Positions 1-10,363 of a DNA stretch of 64,000 nt are shown one piece after another. Origin of the DNA: Nelumbo lutea (taxonomy: Eukaryota; Streptophyta; Magnoliopsida; Proteales; Nelumbonaceae); the NCBI GenBank assembly GCA_022828595.1, contig JAKGHH010000008.1, forward strand, positions 24,296,378 to 24,360,377, in the 5' to 3' direction. A model generated the notes under the pieces. The model was not told where the DNA came from, did no database searches, and saw nothing but the letters and a program-made list of their open reading frames with translations. Made by a program: the position numbers and the translations under genes. Numbering within the stretch: the first letter of the stretch is position 1; each line of letters opens with the position of its first letter.

Positions 1-2346
1 AATATAATAATTAATCTGATCAAATCATGTAGACCATGCATTTGAATACTATTCACAGAGAAACATCAAATTATCCAATGCACTATTTAAATGGATCAAT
101 GCAGTCAAAAAGTGACTAAGGGAAGCACATGCCAGCCACTAATCACAAATTACTCAAAGTCTACTGTTCTAATTGGGATCACTTATAAAATCCACAAGCA
201 AAGAGAGAGAGAGAGAGGAAGAGAGAGAGAGAGAGCATGTGTTGGGCAATCAAAGCACCATGAGAGAAGGTAAAGAATCCATTAAGATGATGGACATGAC
301 ATCATCAGAGCAACAGCTCCCCACCTAAAAGCAAAAATGTAGGAGACCCTCTGGGCCATGCAAACAGAATAGGGAAGCATAAACAATAGGGAATGAACAG
401 AGCAAATTTGGGGTCTAGAAGCCATGTGTCAGATTGTGGAGTTCCACCATTCACTTTTGCTGTGAGGCGTGTCTCTTTCTGAGGCGTCATCTCCACACTA
501 ACAAATACAGAGAAGCTCTCTGTAGAACAAGAGAACTTTGATAGGTATAACAAAGCTGTTTTCTTTTAAGAGAGCTTCTTTTGTAGGGGATACGTGCGTT
601 TCAAAAGAGAAATAAAGGAAGATTCATCACAAGTAGGGACCATGTGTTCAACAGTTTCCTGGACCACGTCTATACAAAGCACACCACAGAGATTAAGATA
701 TTTTTTATGAAGACGATATTAATGGGGTAGTCCGTTGGGATGTGATTTTTAAATTCTCAGGACAGTTTATTTGTCTTTTGTGAAGCTTCTGGTTGGTTGG
801 GGTCAATGAACCAAAACCCTCACTAGGTTCATTTTATATTTATTTTACCAAAGTTCACTTTTTTTTCCCCTAAAGCCAAATGTTTAAATAATTTCATTTA
901 ATGAAATTTCAGTTTAGAAGAGCCAACCTTGTAAGCTTGAGAGAGTACTATTTCAATCAGGATTAATGTTTGGATTTACTAATTAAGCTATTTGATTTGA
1001 TGTAACTTGGGTGGTTTGGCTCAGTAATTAATCAAAATCAGATGGACTAATGAAGAACTAATTAGTCGACATGACCTATGTTCAATTAAGGCCACACACG
1101 TTTTTGAGTAGGTTTAAGAGAGTTAACATCTATAAATGGACAGTGTACTTGTATTTGTCCGCATTCCCTTGGTCAACTGTTTTTGAATAATATAAATTTG
1201 ACCTTTTCTGCAATAATTGATTCATTTAAAAAAATCCATATCATCGGTATGAGAAGTAATCCAAGCCAAGTGATTGGATTGTTCGAATATTATTTTGTTG
1301 GTGGAAAGACTTGAATTTGGAGCCTAGTGTAGGTTAATTGATCTAATCTATTTCGTTAACTTGTTTAGACCTATTTTAATGGAATATAGACTAACGACAG
1401 TCAAATAGACCAAATGTGGGGTAGGTAATTCAGAATCAAATCCAGCTCTAGAATTGAAAAATCTAATCATATTGATTCTTTGACTGAGTTGGGTGGTGAT
1501 ATTGCTGGATAAATTCTTAGGATTGGACTTGGGTAGGCCTCAACTGATATAGCCAGCCAGCCTGAATGCAACCTCTAGCTTAGGGTGGCATATAAAGTGG
1601 CAAAGTGACGAGTTAAATCAGTTTCAAAGCTATGTGAATTTTGGTACCCAATTCCATCCAGACCTAGAGAAACCTAAAGGACTAAGAAAATGGCTATACA
1701 CCCAGCAAAAAAAAAAAAACTTGAATGGAATAGACTGGAAAGCTGCCCAACCCTAGATCCCAAAAACCCTAAAAACCCATCTGAGACATGCATGGCTTTG
1801 GGATTAAGCTAGCTATCCACACAAAGTAGACAGAACAAAGTGGCTTAGGTTCTCTCTTGTTGGATGCATTAAAGTTCTACAGACTACAGAGCCAATCTTG
1901 ATCTATCAACCAGAAAGGAAGGAATCATGAAGTAAAGAATGTAGAGAAGTGATTAAACCTAAACATTACTTTTGGGTAAGAAGTTAGGTAAGGTACATGC
2001 ATCTAGGCTTAATATGCTAACCATGTGAGTGACGAAGGTGTGGGATCAGGTTGAGGGAAGAAACTAGAAAGACTGAAAGATGTTTCACGCATTGTTTTCA
2101 GACTTAGATAGTAAGGAAAACGTGAGGACATGAAAAGCTGAGACATCTGAAACGATTCTTTATTCATGCCTTGAACTCATCATCGCGTGTTCTGAGGTGA
2201 CAAAACAGCCATCTCTCTTTCTCTCTCCATAGCTATATGGGTTTTGTTTTGTTTTCTTTCGCAGAAGAGTCAATATCAGACTGATGGCCTTTTACACTTT
2301 AAACAATTAAGCAATTTTACATGTGAGACAAGCACTTATGATTATC
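1..2346. other. Intergenic region, no gene recognised
   Basis: Only short open frames occur here and none resembles a known protein. The stretch is AT-rich with a GA run near its start and a short CT-rich run near 2212-2228. I see no LTR, TIR or RNA-gene structure. It may hold upstream sequence of a gene outside the window, but nothing shows this. Confidence 0.5.
201..235. repeat. GA-rich microsatellite
   Basis: Two runs of GA dinucleotides are separated by a GGAA interruption. This is directly visible simple sequence. Confidence 0.9.
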
Positions 2347-2351
2347 CTTTC

Positions 2352-3206
2352 TGATGCGGCACGATCCGGACATTCCTAGATGTCTGCTGACTGGTTCCTT
2401 GCTAGCAACGGATGGTACTTGAGAAGATGAAATGAAGGATTTCCAGGGATTTTACCCGGTAGGAATACTCCGATGCTTAAGTTAGAACGCAAGAAAGAAG
2501 GAAAAGAAGAGTCGGTAGGTAAGAGTGTAGGTCGCGCTTTATCACTATACTCGAGAGACTAGAGGTCTCCAGAAGAAGCTTCTCTTCTGCCCTGAGGGCT
2601 TTTATAGGGGCACTCTTGCGAGATCGGGCATGACCGCCACTGGGCCCCTACCACATCCGTTACCTGCCAGGGTTGCGCAAGTAGCCGTTGTGACGTACTC
2701 CTCGCCCGGGTGAGTGACACGCCTCCAAAGTGACAGGCATGCCTCTGCCTGTTGAGAGACGTGGGTGCAAACTGTCGAAAGGACAGGGACTGCGTTGTCA
2801 GTAAGGGACATGGCGCAGTCTGATCGGTACAACCTATCAGATAGAAGCTTCTTGAGGAATGCTCATGCAGCCCATTCGCGAGCTACTTTGCAGCGAGCTC
2901 GGAATACTTTAGGAGTACCCTAAGTAGAATTGGTCCTCGAGATGACTTGTCTGCTTGGGAGCTCGGGCGAGCTAGTTTTCTTTAGCTCACCAGTTAAAGT
3001 TGCCTCAGAATATCCCTTTAGAGGTAGCTCAGGGAACCCGAAGCTCGCGTTGTGGCGAGCTCCTCCCTTTGCGTGCTACGATGTAGCAATCTACTTTATG
3101 GGTCGGTTACTTGGTTGTACTGGGCCTCAATGTTGAGCTGTCGCTTATGTTGAGTCAGTGTCTACGTGTCACCGTTTCATAGGTTGGGTCAAATCATCCT
3201 TCATCA
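2352..3206 (-). repeat. Element 1 left LTR (3' LTR in element orientation)
   Basis: This 855-bp copy matches 10364-11214 along its whole length. It begins TGATGCGGCACG and ends CCTTCATCA. A TATA-like motif lies on the minus strand near 2600-2608. Next to the LTR on its inner side is the polypurine tract, which identifies it as the 3' LTR. Confidence 0.95.
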
Positions 3207-3225
3207 ATTGCCCCCAATCCTCGAG
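3207..3225 (-). other. Element 1 polypurine tract
   Basis: Read on the minus strand this is a purine-rich stretch with the core GGATTGGGGGCAAT immediately before the 3' LTR. It is the expected site for plus-strand DNA priming. Element 2 has the equivalent tract in the same place. Confidence 0.85.
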
Positions 3226-3525
3226 CTAAGAGTACCGCCTTAGCGCGGGGAGTTTATGAAGCGCGATGGACTGATTTGACCGAAATTCAAACTTGATTGA
3301 CTACTCATATTAAATGTGTGCGCGGGAATCAGGGGATTTCTGACTTTTCGAATACCGAAAACGCATTGAAGCGGCTCTTAACTCCGGATGTCGTGCAGCC
3401 GCCATTACCTCAATCATGGGAGACGTGCAGCCAGTCACATTTTGGTTTCAGAAAGCGTGCGGTCAGCTCGACTGCGAACCGTCGGATCTACCTCAATCTG
3501 GGTCGTTGATTCGGATGCGTAGTGG

Positions 3526-3535
3526 CTATAAATAG
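3526..3535 (+). promoter_or_regulatory. TATA box of the antisense gene in element 1
   Basis: The motif CTATAAATAG lies about 140 bp before the aORF start at 3674, on the plus strand, opposite to the element's own transcript. The same ten bases occur at 47133-47142 in element 2, again upstream of an aORF start. Conservation at the same place in two diverged families supports a working promoter in their ancestor. Confidence 0.75.
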
Positions 3536-3673
3536 GAGGGCCCTCTAGGCCTCATTTCCTTTCATTCTATCTTGCTGTCTTCGAATTCCGAGGTCATGCA
3601 TTCATCTAGTTTACCCGAGCTCTTCTGTTCACTTCGTTTCATCTTTTTCGGTGAGTCTCAATCACTGCCAATC

Positions 3674-5592
3674 ATGTCTGGGTATCCGTACCATACTTAT
3701 TACCGGGATGGTAACTAGGACAACGACGCTCCCTCAAGCTCAGGGGGAGCTTGGGAGCAAGTTCCGGAGGCTCGAGAGACCTTCGGTGATGTGGCCTCTA
3801 CTTCCCGTGGGAGGGAGCCTAACACCTTCGGTCCCTCTTCTATGACGACGGAGAGACTCAAGTCCCTAATCCGCTATTTTCACCTTCCTGGGGATCTTGT
3901 CTACAGTCTCCCCATTGATAACTTCCCTTGGGAGCATGGTCCCAACGATATAGTTATTTTCCAGGAACAACTTGAGGCTGGCCTGTCTTCCCCTGCACCC
4001 CCTAATAGTGGAGGTGCTAAACCATTTTAATGTTACCATTGATCAGATTCACCCCAACGCTATCCGGAACATGGTTGGGACCATTTCTTTGTGTTATGAG
4101 TATTGCCTCCCCTTGGACCTTGACATTTTTACTTCTATTCTCTGATGGGGTTCCTCCGGAGAGGCGCTTTTATTACCTCTCTCCCCGTCGCGGCTATAAG
4201 CTCTTGTACGAGCTGCCAAATAAGATTCCTGCCTGGAAACAAGATTACTTTGTGGTCTGTAACCCCAAGGGGTGGCCCTTCCCCACTACTTGGAGGGGCG
4301 CCATCCAGGACCCCGGGGCCGAGCTGGACCCCAAAACTCGGAAAACGATGCTGTCCTGGGTGTCGGTAGGCTTCCTTTGTTCGGACTACTTGACTGAGGA
4401 AAAGCTCGTGCAGGCAGGCTTGAGCCCGGGTAGGTAGGCCTTTTAGGCCGTGTAGTGCCTTGTGACAAAATTGTATACACATGTATTTTGTTTTTGTCAA
4501 ACTAATATCTTGTGGTCTTTTGGCAGCCATCATGTCCAGTGCTGATTCGCGCCGCCTTCTCTCGGGCAGCCAGAGATGCCATGCGAAGAGGACGCGCCCC
4601 GATCGGACCCCTCCTTCAGGAAGTACTGAGTTCGGGTTTGCGGAGGCGGTTCTACCCTCTCCTCCGCCCGAGGTTCCGATGCCTCCACCTGAGGAGGCTA
4701 GTGGGATTAATCCTGGGGGAAACGTGCTCCCTCAGCCGAGGGAGGCTCTCTGTAATCCCCTTTAGCCCCGTCCTTACCCCCGGTTCCCAATGGGAAACTG
4801 GGAAGGGGTAAATGATTATCTGGTGGATCACCGAAGTAGCCGGAAGGTGATCACTAATGACGAGATCGCTCAGTGGGGAAACATGGAGCCCGGGGACCTC
4901 TCCGCGTTTGCCTCGGCTCATTGCATGGTGGTAAGTGACCTTTTTCAGTTTTTTCTCTCTTGTTTTGCCCTTTTTCGTTGTCTTCTGGTCTTCTTTTCCA
5001 TCGGTAGGTGAATTCCGCCATCCATGCCATGGCTCTCTAGATGTGCATCCATCGCGTCAACACCCTCGACCAGCGGGCTGCCAATTAGAAGCTCCAGGGC
5101 GAGCTTGATCGGATCCGGGGCGAGCTCGACCAGATCTGGGGTGAGCTCCATCGCACCCGCAAGGGGAGCGAGTCTCAAGAGCTGCTCGTCCACGACGAGA
5201 AGGCTCAAATCGCTCGGCTTTCTGAAGAGAGCACACGTTACAGGGAGGAATCGTCGAGGATGGCGGTGGATAGGGAACTCCTCAGGCAGGAGGTGCGGGA
5301 CTTGGAGTCCACTCTTCTAAATCGGACTCAAAACTTTGATCAGACGGTGGAGGCTGAGCAAGAGAAAGCGGTCTGGGATTTTAAAGACTCCCATGAATTT
5401 CAGGACCTCTAGGCGGAGTACGACTCGGGTTCATACCGCTCGGGGTTTAAGCTTTGCCGGTGGCTGGTTCAAAAGAAGTTCTCCAAACTCAACCTCAACG
5501 GAATTACTATGAAGGGTTTGTCTCCTGAGACGGTGGACCAAGCGGAGGAAGAGGAGCCTGACTCTCCAGAGGATGAGGAGGCGGATCCTTGA
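3674..5592 (+). pseudogene. Antisense ORF (aORF) of a Tat-type element, Transposase_28-like, three exons, broken
   Basis: The gene runs opposite to gag-pol, between integrase and the 3' LTR. Exon 1 (3674-4429) encodes a region resembling Pfam Transposase_28 ('putative gypsy type transposon'), with the motif FPWEHGPNDIVIF and later HPNAIRNMVG. An intron at 4430-4526 (GTAGGT...GGCAG) leads to exon 2 (4527-4930). A second intron at 4931-5007 (GTAAGT...GGTAG) leads to exon 3 (5008-5592), a charged region likely to form a coiled coil and ending in an acidic tail. Both junctions keep the frame. The gene is dead: frame changes near 3983 and 4140, and TAG stops at 3716, 4763, 5038, 5086 and 5410. Such antisense genes are known from Ogre, Grande and related Tat elements; their function is unknown. 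Confidence 0.8.
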
Positions 5593-6000
5593 GGCGGCAT
5601 TTCTCTGGGCTTCTGGTGGCTTTCGGGTGCCGTAAACCCGGTCTTTCACAAGTCTTTGGTTGGGCGGTCGTGCCCTGTGATAGTCAAACTTTTCCTAAGC
5701 TGTTTAGCTCGTTTACCACACTTGTTATTTTTTTTTCTTTCTTTTCACCTTTTTTTTTGAAGTGACAATGAGAGTTCTTTCCTTCTCCTGAGTATGATGA
5801 ACTCCTCTTTATTTTTGCTAAAGCGACTTCATCATTAGAGCTTGTAGAGCTACATGCCCGAAGTAGGACTTTTTGGTAGTTGCTATCCCGATCTGTCCTT
5901 TAACGTTTAAGGCGTCTCTATGGTATACTGCGAAGTGATTATCATGTATGTCCTTTGCCAATGAAGTGCCTAAGTCTTTCTTGATGCCGAGGTCTTTTTT

Positions 6001-6235
6001 AGCTCAGCGTTTTGGCCCTTTGGCTGAGGGGGTGACTTATAGTCTGCCCTTGAAATTTGCCCATGCCATGGAGGCGACTAGGTCTTACAGCGTCGAGGTC
6101 ATGTTAGCTCGGCATTTTGGCCCTTTGGCTGAGGGGGTGACTTATAGTCTGCCCTTGAAATTTGCCCATGCCATGGAGGCGACTGGGTCTTATAGCGCCG
6201 AGGTTGTGTTAGCTCGGCATTTTGGCCCTTAGGCT
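6001..6235. repeat. 105-bp tandem repeat, about 2.2 copies
   Basis: The string TTTTGGCCCTTTGGCTGAG recurs 105 bp apart and a third, partial copy follows after another 105 bp (phase bases at 6014, 6119, 6224). The period is 35 codons, so an open plus-strand frame passes through the repeats. The array lies in the untranslated part of element 1 just downstream of the integrase stop. It is probably a non-coding tandem expansion. Confidence 0.85.
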
Positions 6236-6264
6236 CTGGGAGCGGGCCGTGGCCTACTCGGTTG

Positions 6265-7470
6265 TTATAGGTAGTATTGTCTCAAGTTGACGATATTCCA
6301 TGCCCGAGGTACTTGTTTCCCTTCAAGGGTCTCGAGCTCGTACGTTCCTTCCCCGAGCACTCGCTTTACTCGGTAGGGGCCTTCCCTGTTGGACCCGAGC
6401 TTGCCAGCGCCAGGCTCAGGTACCATAACTTTACGAAGGACCAGGTCGCCAATGCGGAGGTTCCGCCTCTTGACCCTGGTGTTATAGTACCGAGCTACTC
6501 TCTGCTGGTAGGCTACGATTCTGATGTACGCGAGGTCCCTTACTTCGTCGAGTAGATCGAAATTGGTACGTAGCTCATCTTCGTTCGTCTGATCACTGTA
6601 TGGCTCTAGTCACAACGTGGGCACTTCGATCTCTGTGAGGATTACTGCTTTAGTGTCGTAGGTGAGATTAAAGGGAGTTTCTCCCATGGCAGTCTTCTCT
6701 GTGGTCCGATATGTCCAAAGAACACTGGGTAGTACATCTGCCCACAATCCTTTGTCTTGGTCCAATCGTGCCTTTAATCAGCAGAGTATGGCTCTGTTCA
6801 TTACTTCTGCTTAACCGTTTGCTTGAGGGTGTGCAATTGAAGTAAAGTTCTGTCGGATTTCCATGTCTTGACACCAGTCTTGGAATTTAATGTCTTCGAA
6901 CTGTTTGCCATTGTCGGAAATCAATACCTGAGGTAATCCGAAACGGCATACAATGTTTTTCCAAAAGAAGTTTTGAACATTCTAGGCTGTGATCGTTACG
7001 AGGGGTTCAACTTCTGCCCACTTGGTAAAATAGTACACTGCTACCACTAAGAACTTCCTTCCACCCGTTGCTGGCAGGAATAGCCTGAGTAGATCGATGC
7101 CCCATTGTGCAAAGGGCCACGGGCTGGTGAGATACTTGAGGTCGACAACGGGTTGGTGGTGGGTATTGGCATGTCTCTAGCATTTGTCACATTTTCTAAC
7201 GAGTTCAATGGCATCTACCTTCATTGTTAGCCAATAATACCCTTGTCGAAGTGCTTTCTGGGCAAGGGCTCTGCCCCCCAAGTGCCTGCTACACAACCCC
7301 TCATGAGTGTCACGGAGTACGAGTTTGGCTTCGGTAGGCCGCAAGCAACGCAGATAGGGGAGCATGTAGGATCTCCTGTACAACCGCTCGTCTATCATGA
7401 CGTACTTGGCTGCCTGGCGCTGCACCCTTTTGGCTGCATTACGATTTGCAGGGAGGGTCCCGTGTAGCAA
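6265..7470 (-). pseudogene. Integrase region of element 1 pol, broken
   Basis: Read on the minus strand, an H2C2 zinc-binding region ends in RKCDKC near 7180. The catalytic core follows, with aspartates in QWGIDLL and ISDNGKQF and the glutamate just after a stop in the ANG-stop-AEV segment. The C-terminal part contains GDLVLRKV, GPYRVKRV and the terminal NLRQYYL before the stop at 6265-6267. This enzyme joins element DNA into the host genome. In-frame stops include TAG at 7177-7179, another TAG near 6985, a TGA near 6776 and a TAA near 6812, so the protein is not made. The frame can be followed to the natural end of pol, with no added chromodomain. Confidence 0.88.
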
Positions 7471-7905
7471 GAAGCTCGCGAGCGGATCAATCCAGCTCGG
7501 CTCTGCTTGAACGGCGGGAGCGACCTCCTCTGCCCCCTGAGAATGCTAGGCCGAGACAAATCCTCTATGTACACGATTCTCATGGTGATGTCGCTACTGC
7601 TGGCTAACTTGGACAGAGCGTCAACCTCAGCGTTCTCTGACCTAGGGATCTGTCTAATGAAGTTTGACTGGAAGTCGAGCAGGGCTTCCCTAACTCTGGT
7701 CAAGTAGGCAATCATGGTTGTCTCGTCGATGACCTGGTTAACCACGAGCTGGGAGTCGCTACACATAACAATGTGCCTTGCTTTTACTTCTTTGACTATG
7801 GCTAGTCCAACTATCAATGCCCCGTACTTTGTTTCATTGTTAGATGTTGCAAACTCGAAGCGTAGCGCGTATTCCAGTTTCGTACCACTTGGGCCGTGCA
7901 GAACT
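7471..7905 (-). pseudogene. Second (archaeal-type) RNase H domain of element 1
   Basis: The minus strand encodes LEYALRFEFATSNNETKYGA, then CSDSQLVVNQV and later PRSENAEVDALSKLA. These match the extra RNase H found after the normal RT-linked RNase H in Tat-lineage retrotransposons. Aspartate in SDSQ, glutamate in NNETKY and aspartate in ADALSK-like context are at the expected active-site places. The N-terminal strand with the first catalytic aspartate is not recognisable, so the domain is partly deleted. It lies between the RT-linked RNase H and integrase, which is the Tat order. Confidence 0.8.
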
Positions 7906-7927
7906 ATTCTGGCACCACGTGAAGGAT

Positions 7928-9130
7928 CTAGGGCTCCTCATCCCAGCTCGCGGTTGGCCGAGCTAGGAGAGGCGCCACACTGGCTACTACCTCACAGGGT
8001 TCAGACTCGACCGACCCAGGAGCTTCAGGCTCACCTGAGGTGGGAGCTTTGCGCTCAACCGGCTTGGGAACTTCGGAGCTGAATGTGCATTTGGCTATGA
8101 AATCTGCTAAGGCTTGGGCCTTAATGGCAGTTCGCGGCTTGTACTGGAGGTCGTACTCGCTGAGCACAACGGCCCACTTCGTCAACTCAACAAAGATCTC
8201 GGGCTTAAGAAATACTTGCCTCAGAGGTTTGTCAGTGAGGACAATAACAGTATGAGCTTGGAAGTACAGGCGGAGCTTCCAAGCTGCGATTATCAGTGCG
8301 TATGATAGCTTTTCCATCTCCGGGTATCTCGTTTCTGCTCCCTACAATACTTTACTAACATAATAGATGGGTCGTTGGACCCGATCTACTTCCTTTATTA
8401 GTACCAAACTGACCACTTCGTCGCTTGCCGAGAGGTACAGTTCTAAGACATCGCCCTCCTCGGGTCGGGTTAAGGTCGGCACACTAGCGAGGTATTTTTT
8501 GAGCTCGTCAAATGTGAGCTGGCAATCTTGGGTCCATTCGAACCCTTTGCTCTTAATTACTTAAAGAACGGTAAACAGCGTTCCGCCAATTTAGACATGA
8601 AACGGCTCAGAGCGGCTATGCGGCCATTCAACCTTTGAACCTCCTTCAACTTCCGGGGCGGTCTCATATCTAAAATGGCCTTAATCTTATCCGAGTTGGC
8701 CTCGATGCCGCACCGGTTAACGATGTATCCTAGGAACTTACCCCCGAGGTCACACCGAACACACATTTGTTTGGGTTCAGTCTTATATTAAACTTACACA
8801 GAATTTCAAAAACAGAATGCAAATCTTGTATTAATTCTTGTGAGAGTTGAGTTTTGACGACCATGTCGTCTACATAGCATTCTGCTTTTCTACCGATTAA
8901 TGGCGCAAACAACTTATTTACAAGCCTTTGGAAGGTTGCCCCTGTGTTTTTAAACCCGAAGGGCATAACCTTGTAACAGTATAGGCCGAATTCCGTGATG
9001 AAGGCAGTCTTTTCTTCGTTCGCCGAGTCCATCTTGATTTGGTTATAGCCCGAATAGGCGTCCAAGAAACTTAGCAATTCGTGCCCTAAGGTTGCATCTC
9101 TCAAGCGGTCGATTTGGCGTAGCTCGTTCT
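7928..9130 (-). pseudogene. Reverse transcriptase and RNase H of element 1, 5'-truncated
   Basis: Minus-strand translation gives the RT palm: LLSFLDAYSGYNQIKM, KTAFITEFGLYCYKVMPFGF, the active-site YVDDMVVK near 8860-8885, then LNPNKCVFGV. The thumb and connection follow, then RNase H with FEWTQDCQLTFDELKKYL, PIYYVSKVL-stop-GAETRYPEME and KLRLYFQAHTVIVLTDKPL. This would copy element RNA into DNA and remove the RNA strand. A frameshift separates the segments near 8745 and stops lie near 8565 and 8340. The RT N-terminus is missing: the frame enters at LRQIDRLRDATLGHE, directly after a protease-RT linker segment. Confidence 0.9.
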
Positions 9131-9177
9131 TTGTCTTGCTCCATAGGCCGCTCAAGCTCGAGGTCATCGGCTACCTC
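9130..9177 (-). pseudogene. Remnant of the protease-RT linker of element 1
   Basis: The minus strand encodes VADDLELERPMEQDKE, which parallels AADDLKLERSAEQGEE at the end of the protease region of element 2 (about 47690-47730). The protease itself is absent here. The linker is fused on one side to truncated RT and on the other to a fragment of the antisense gene. Confidence 0.65.
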
Positions 9178-9242
9178 AGAAAACAATGTTGTCCTGGGCA
9201 TCGGTAGGCTTCCTTTGCTCGGACTACTTGATCGAGGAGAAG
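9174..9242 (+). pseudogene. Displaced fragment of the aORF between gag and RT of element 1
   Basis: About 68 bp on the plus strand match the aORF at 4338-4405 with about nine differences, encoding SVGFLCSDYL as in the aORF. In the element this sequence should lie near the 3' LTR, yet here it is about 4.8 kb away, at the deletion junction between gag and the linker to RT. The likely cause is template switching during reverse transcription. Confidence 0.75.
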
Positions 9243-10276
9243 GCCACACACATGCATGACTCACTAGCTCATGCCAGGTGCATCTATGACTGAAAGGCAT
9301 CTACGTAATCATTTGTGTCAAACGACCCGTCATACTTGTCAAGAGGGGGGAGCTTAAAATCTTTGGGCATCGGGATTGCTAGGACTTCGGAAGACAGGGG
9401 GATGGAACCGAGAGGAGGGGGGCTTTGACTTCATCCGAGCTTACCTCTTCTTTGCCCATGAGCTCGGGCAACTCGCGGGTGACAGATCTGCGAGCTCGGC
9501 GGTGGCGTCTCTGCTTCTTGGTGGGCTCGGCGTTCGTGCTGCTCATCTCTGCACTGTCCGGAATGGTCTGCGCAAGGAGTATCCCGATCTGCTGGTGACG
9601 GCTGCGAACAGAGGGGTCCTGCTTGGAGTCTATTGCCAGGACCTCGAACTAGTTCTAAAGGAGCGGGGTTTCAAACTTCGATTGCCGAGGTGACGTAGAC
9701 TTGGCGAGTTGGGGTCCTCCCGACCTATCTGCCCGCGGTGAGATCGGGGTAGCCAGTCTCTCTCGTCTGCTGCGGGGGGAGGCCTGGTCTTTTGGGAGGT
9801 TTTAGGGGGCCTCTCCTTCGCCAGAGGGGCGCTCGTCCTGGCGGCGAGACTTAGCTTGTTGTGAGGCCGAGTGCCGAGGCGGGAACTGCGGCTGCTGAAG
9901 TTGAGGTTGAGGCAACTGGGGGTACTGCTGCTGATACTGATACTGAGAGACCTGGTGCAATGCGTGTTGTTGATAGAGCTGAATTTGCTGAAACTATTGC
10001 ATTTTGGGCCTGCATGGCCCGCATGCACTGCATCAAGTCCCCCAGTTGGTTTGAGCAGGCCGCTGGGGGCACAACCAAGGGTTCGGTGAACGTCGCTCCG
10101 ACTGTAGCAGGGAGTGGGGCGACGACAGGTGCCACTGTGAGAGGCACATTCAAGCTGGGGATTCCATCCACTGAGAGGGGGATGGTGAACTGTCCGATAC
10201 AGACAGTAGGAAGCTGGGGTTAATCCCTGGAGTTATCCATTTTCGTGCTTCGTCCGACGTTGTTGGAGGAATCCAT
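9243..10276 (-). pseudogene. gag remnant of element 1, N-terminal part only
   Basis: The start at 10276 (MDSSNNVGRSTK) corresponds to MASSSNAERGTE in element 2. The segment MDGIPSLNVPLTVAP and LGDLMQCMRAMQAQ follows, matching the same region of element 2. A stop closes the first frame after about 18 codons and several frame changes follow. The part near 9243-9360 matches element 2 at about 49190-49300, which is inside the true gag domain. Everything downstream (most of the gag domain, the zinc-binding motif and the protease) is deleted. Gag would form the virus-like particle. Confidence 0.75.
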
Positions 10277-10343
10277 GAGCGTTGGATTGTTTCGAGGAAG
10301 AAAAGAACTCAGAAAGTTTAGAGAGAAAGGTTTTTTGAAGCGT

Positions 10344-10361
10344 ATCCCACAGATGGCGCCA
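10344..10361 (-). other. Element 1 primer-binding site
   Basis: Two bases inside the right LTR the minus strand reads TGGCGCCATCTGTGGGAT, complementary to a tRNA ending in GGCGCCA. Element 2 has a very similar site. I cannot assign the tRNA with certainty. Confidence 0.85.
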
Positions 10362-10363
10362 AA

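Noticed and set aside
4135..4533. 132-codon minus-strand frame
   Set aside because: It lies on the opposite strand of the aORF and mirrors its codons; no family resemblance.
6277..6555. 92-codon plus-strand frame
   Set aside because: The other strand encodes the integrase C-terminus (GDLVLRKV...NLRQYYL), so this is a shadow.
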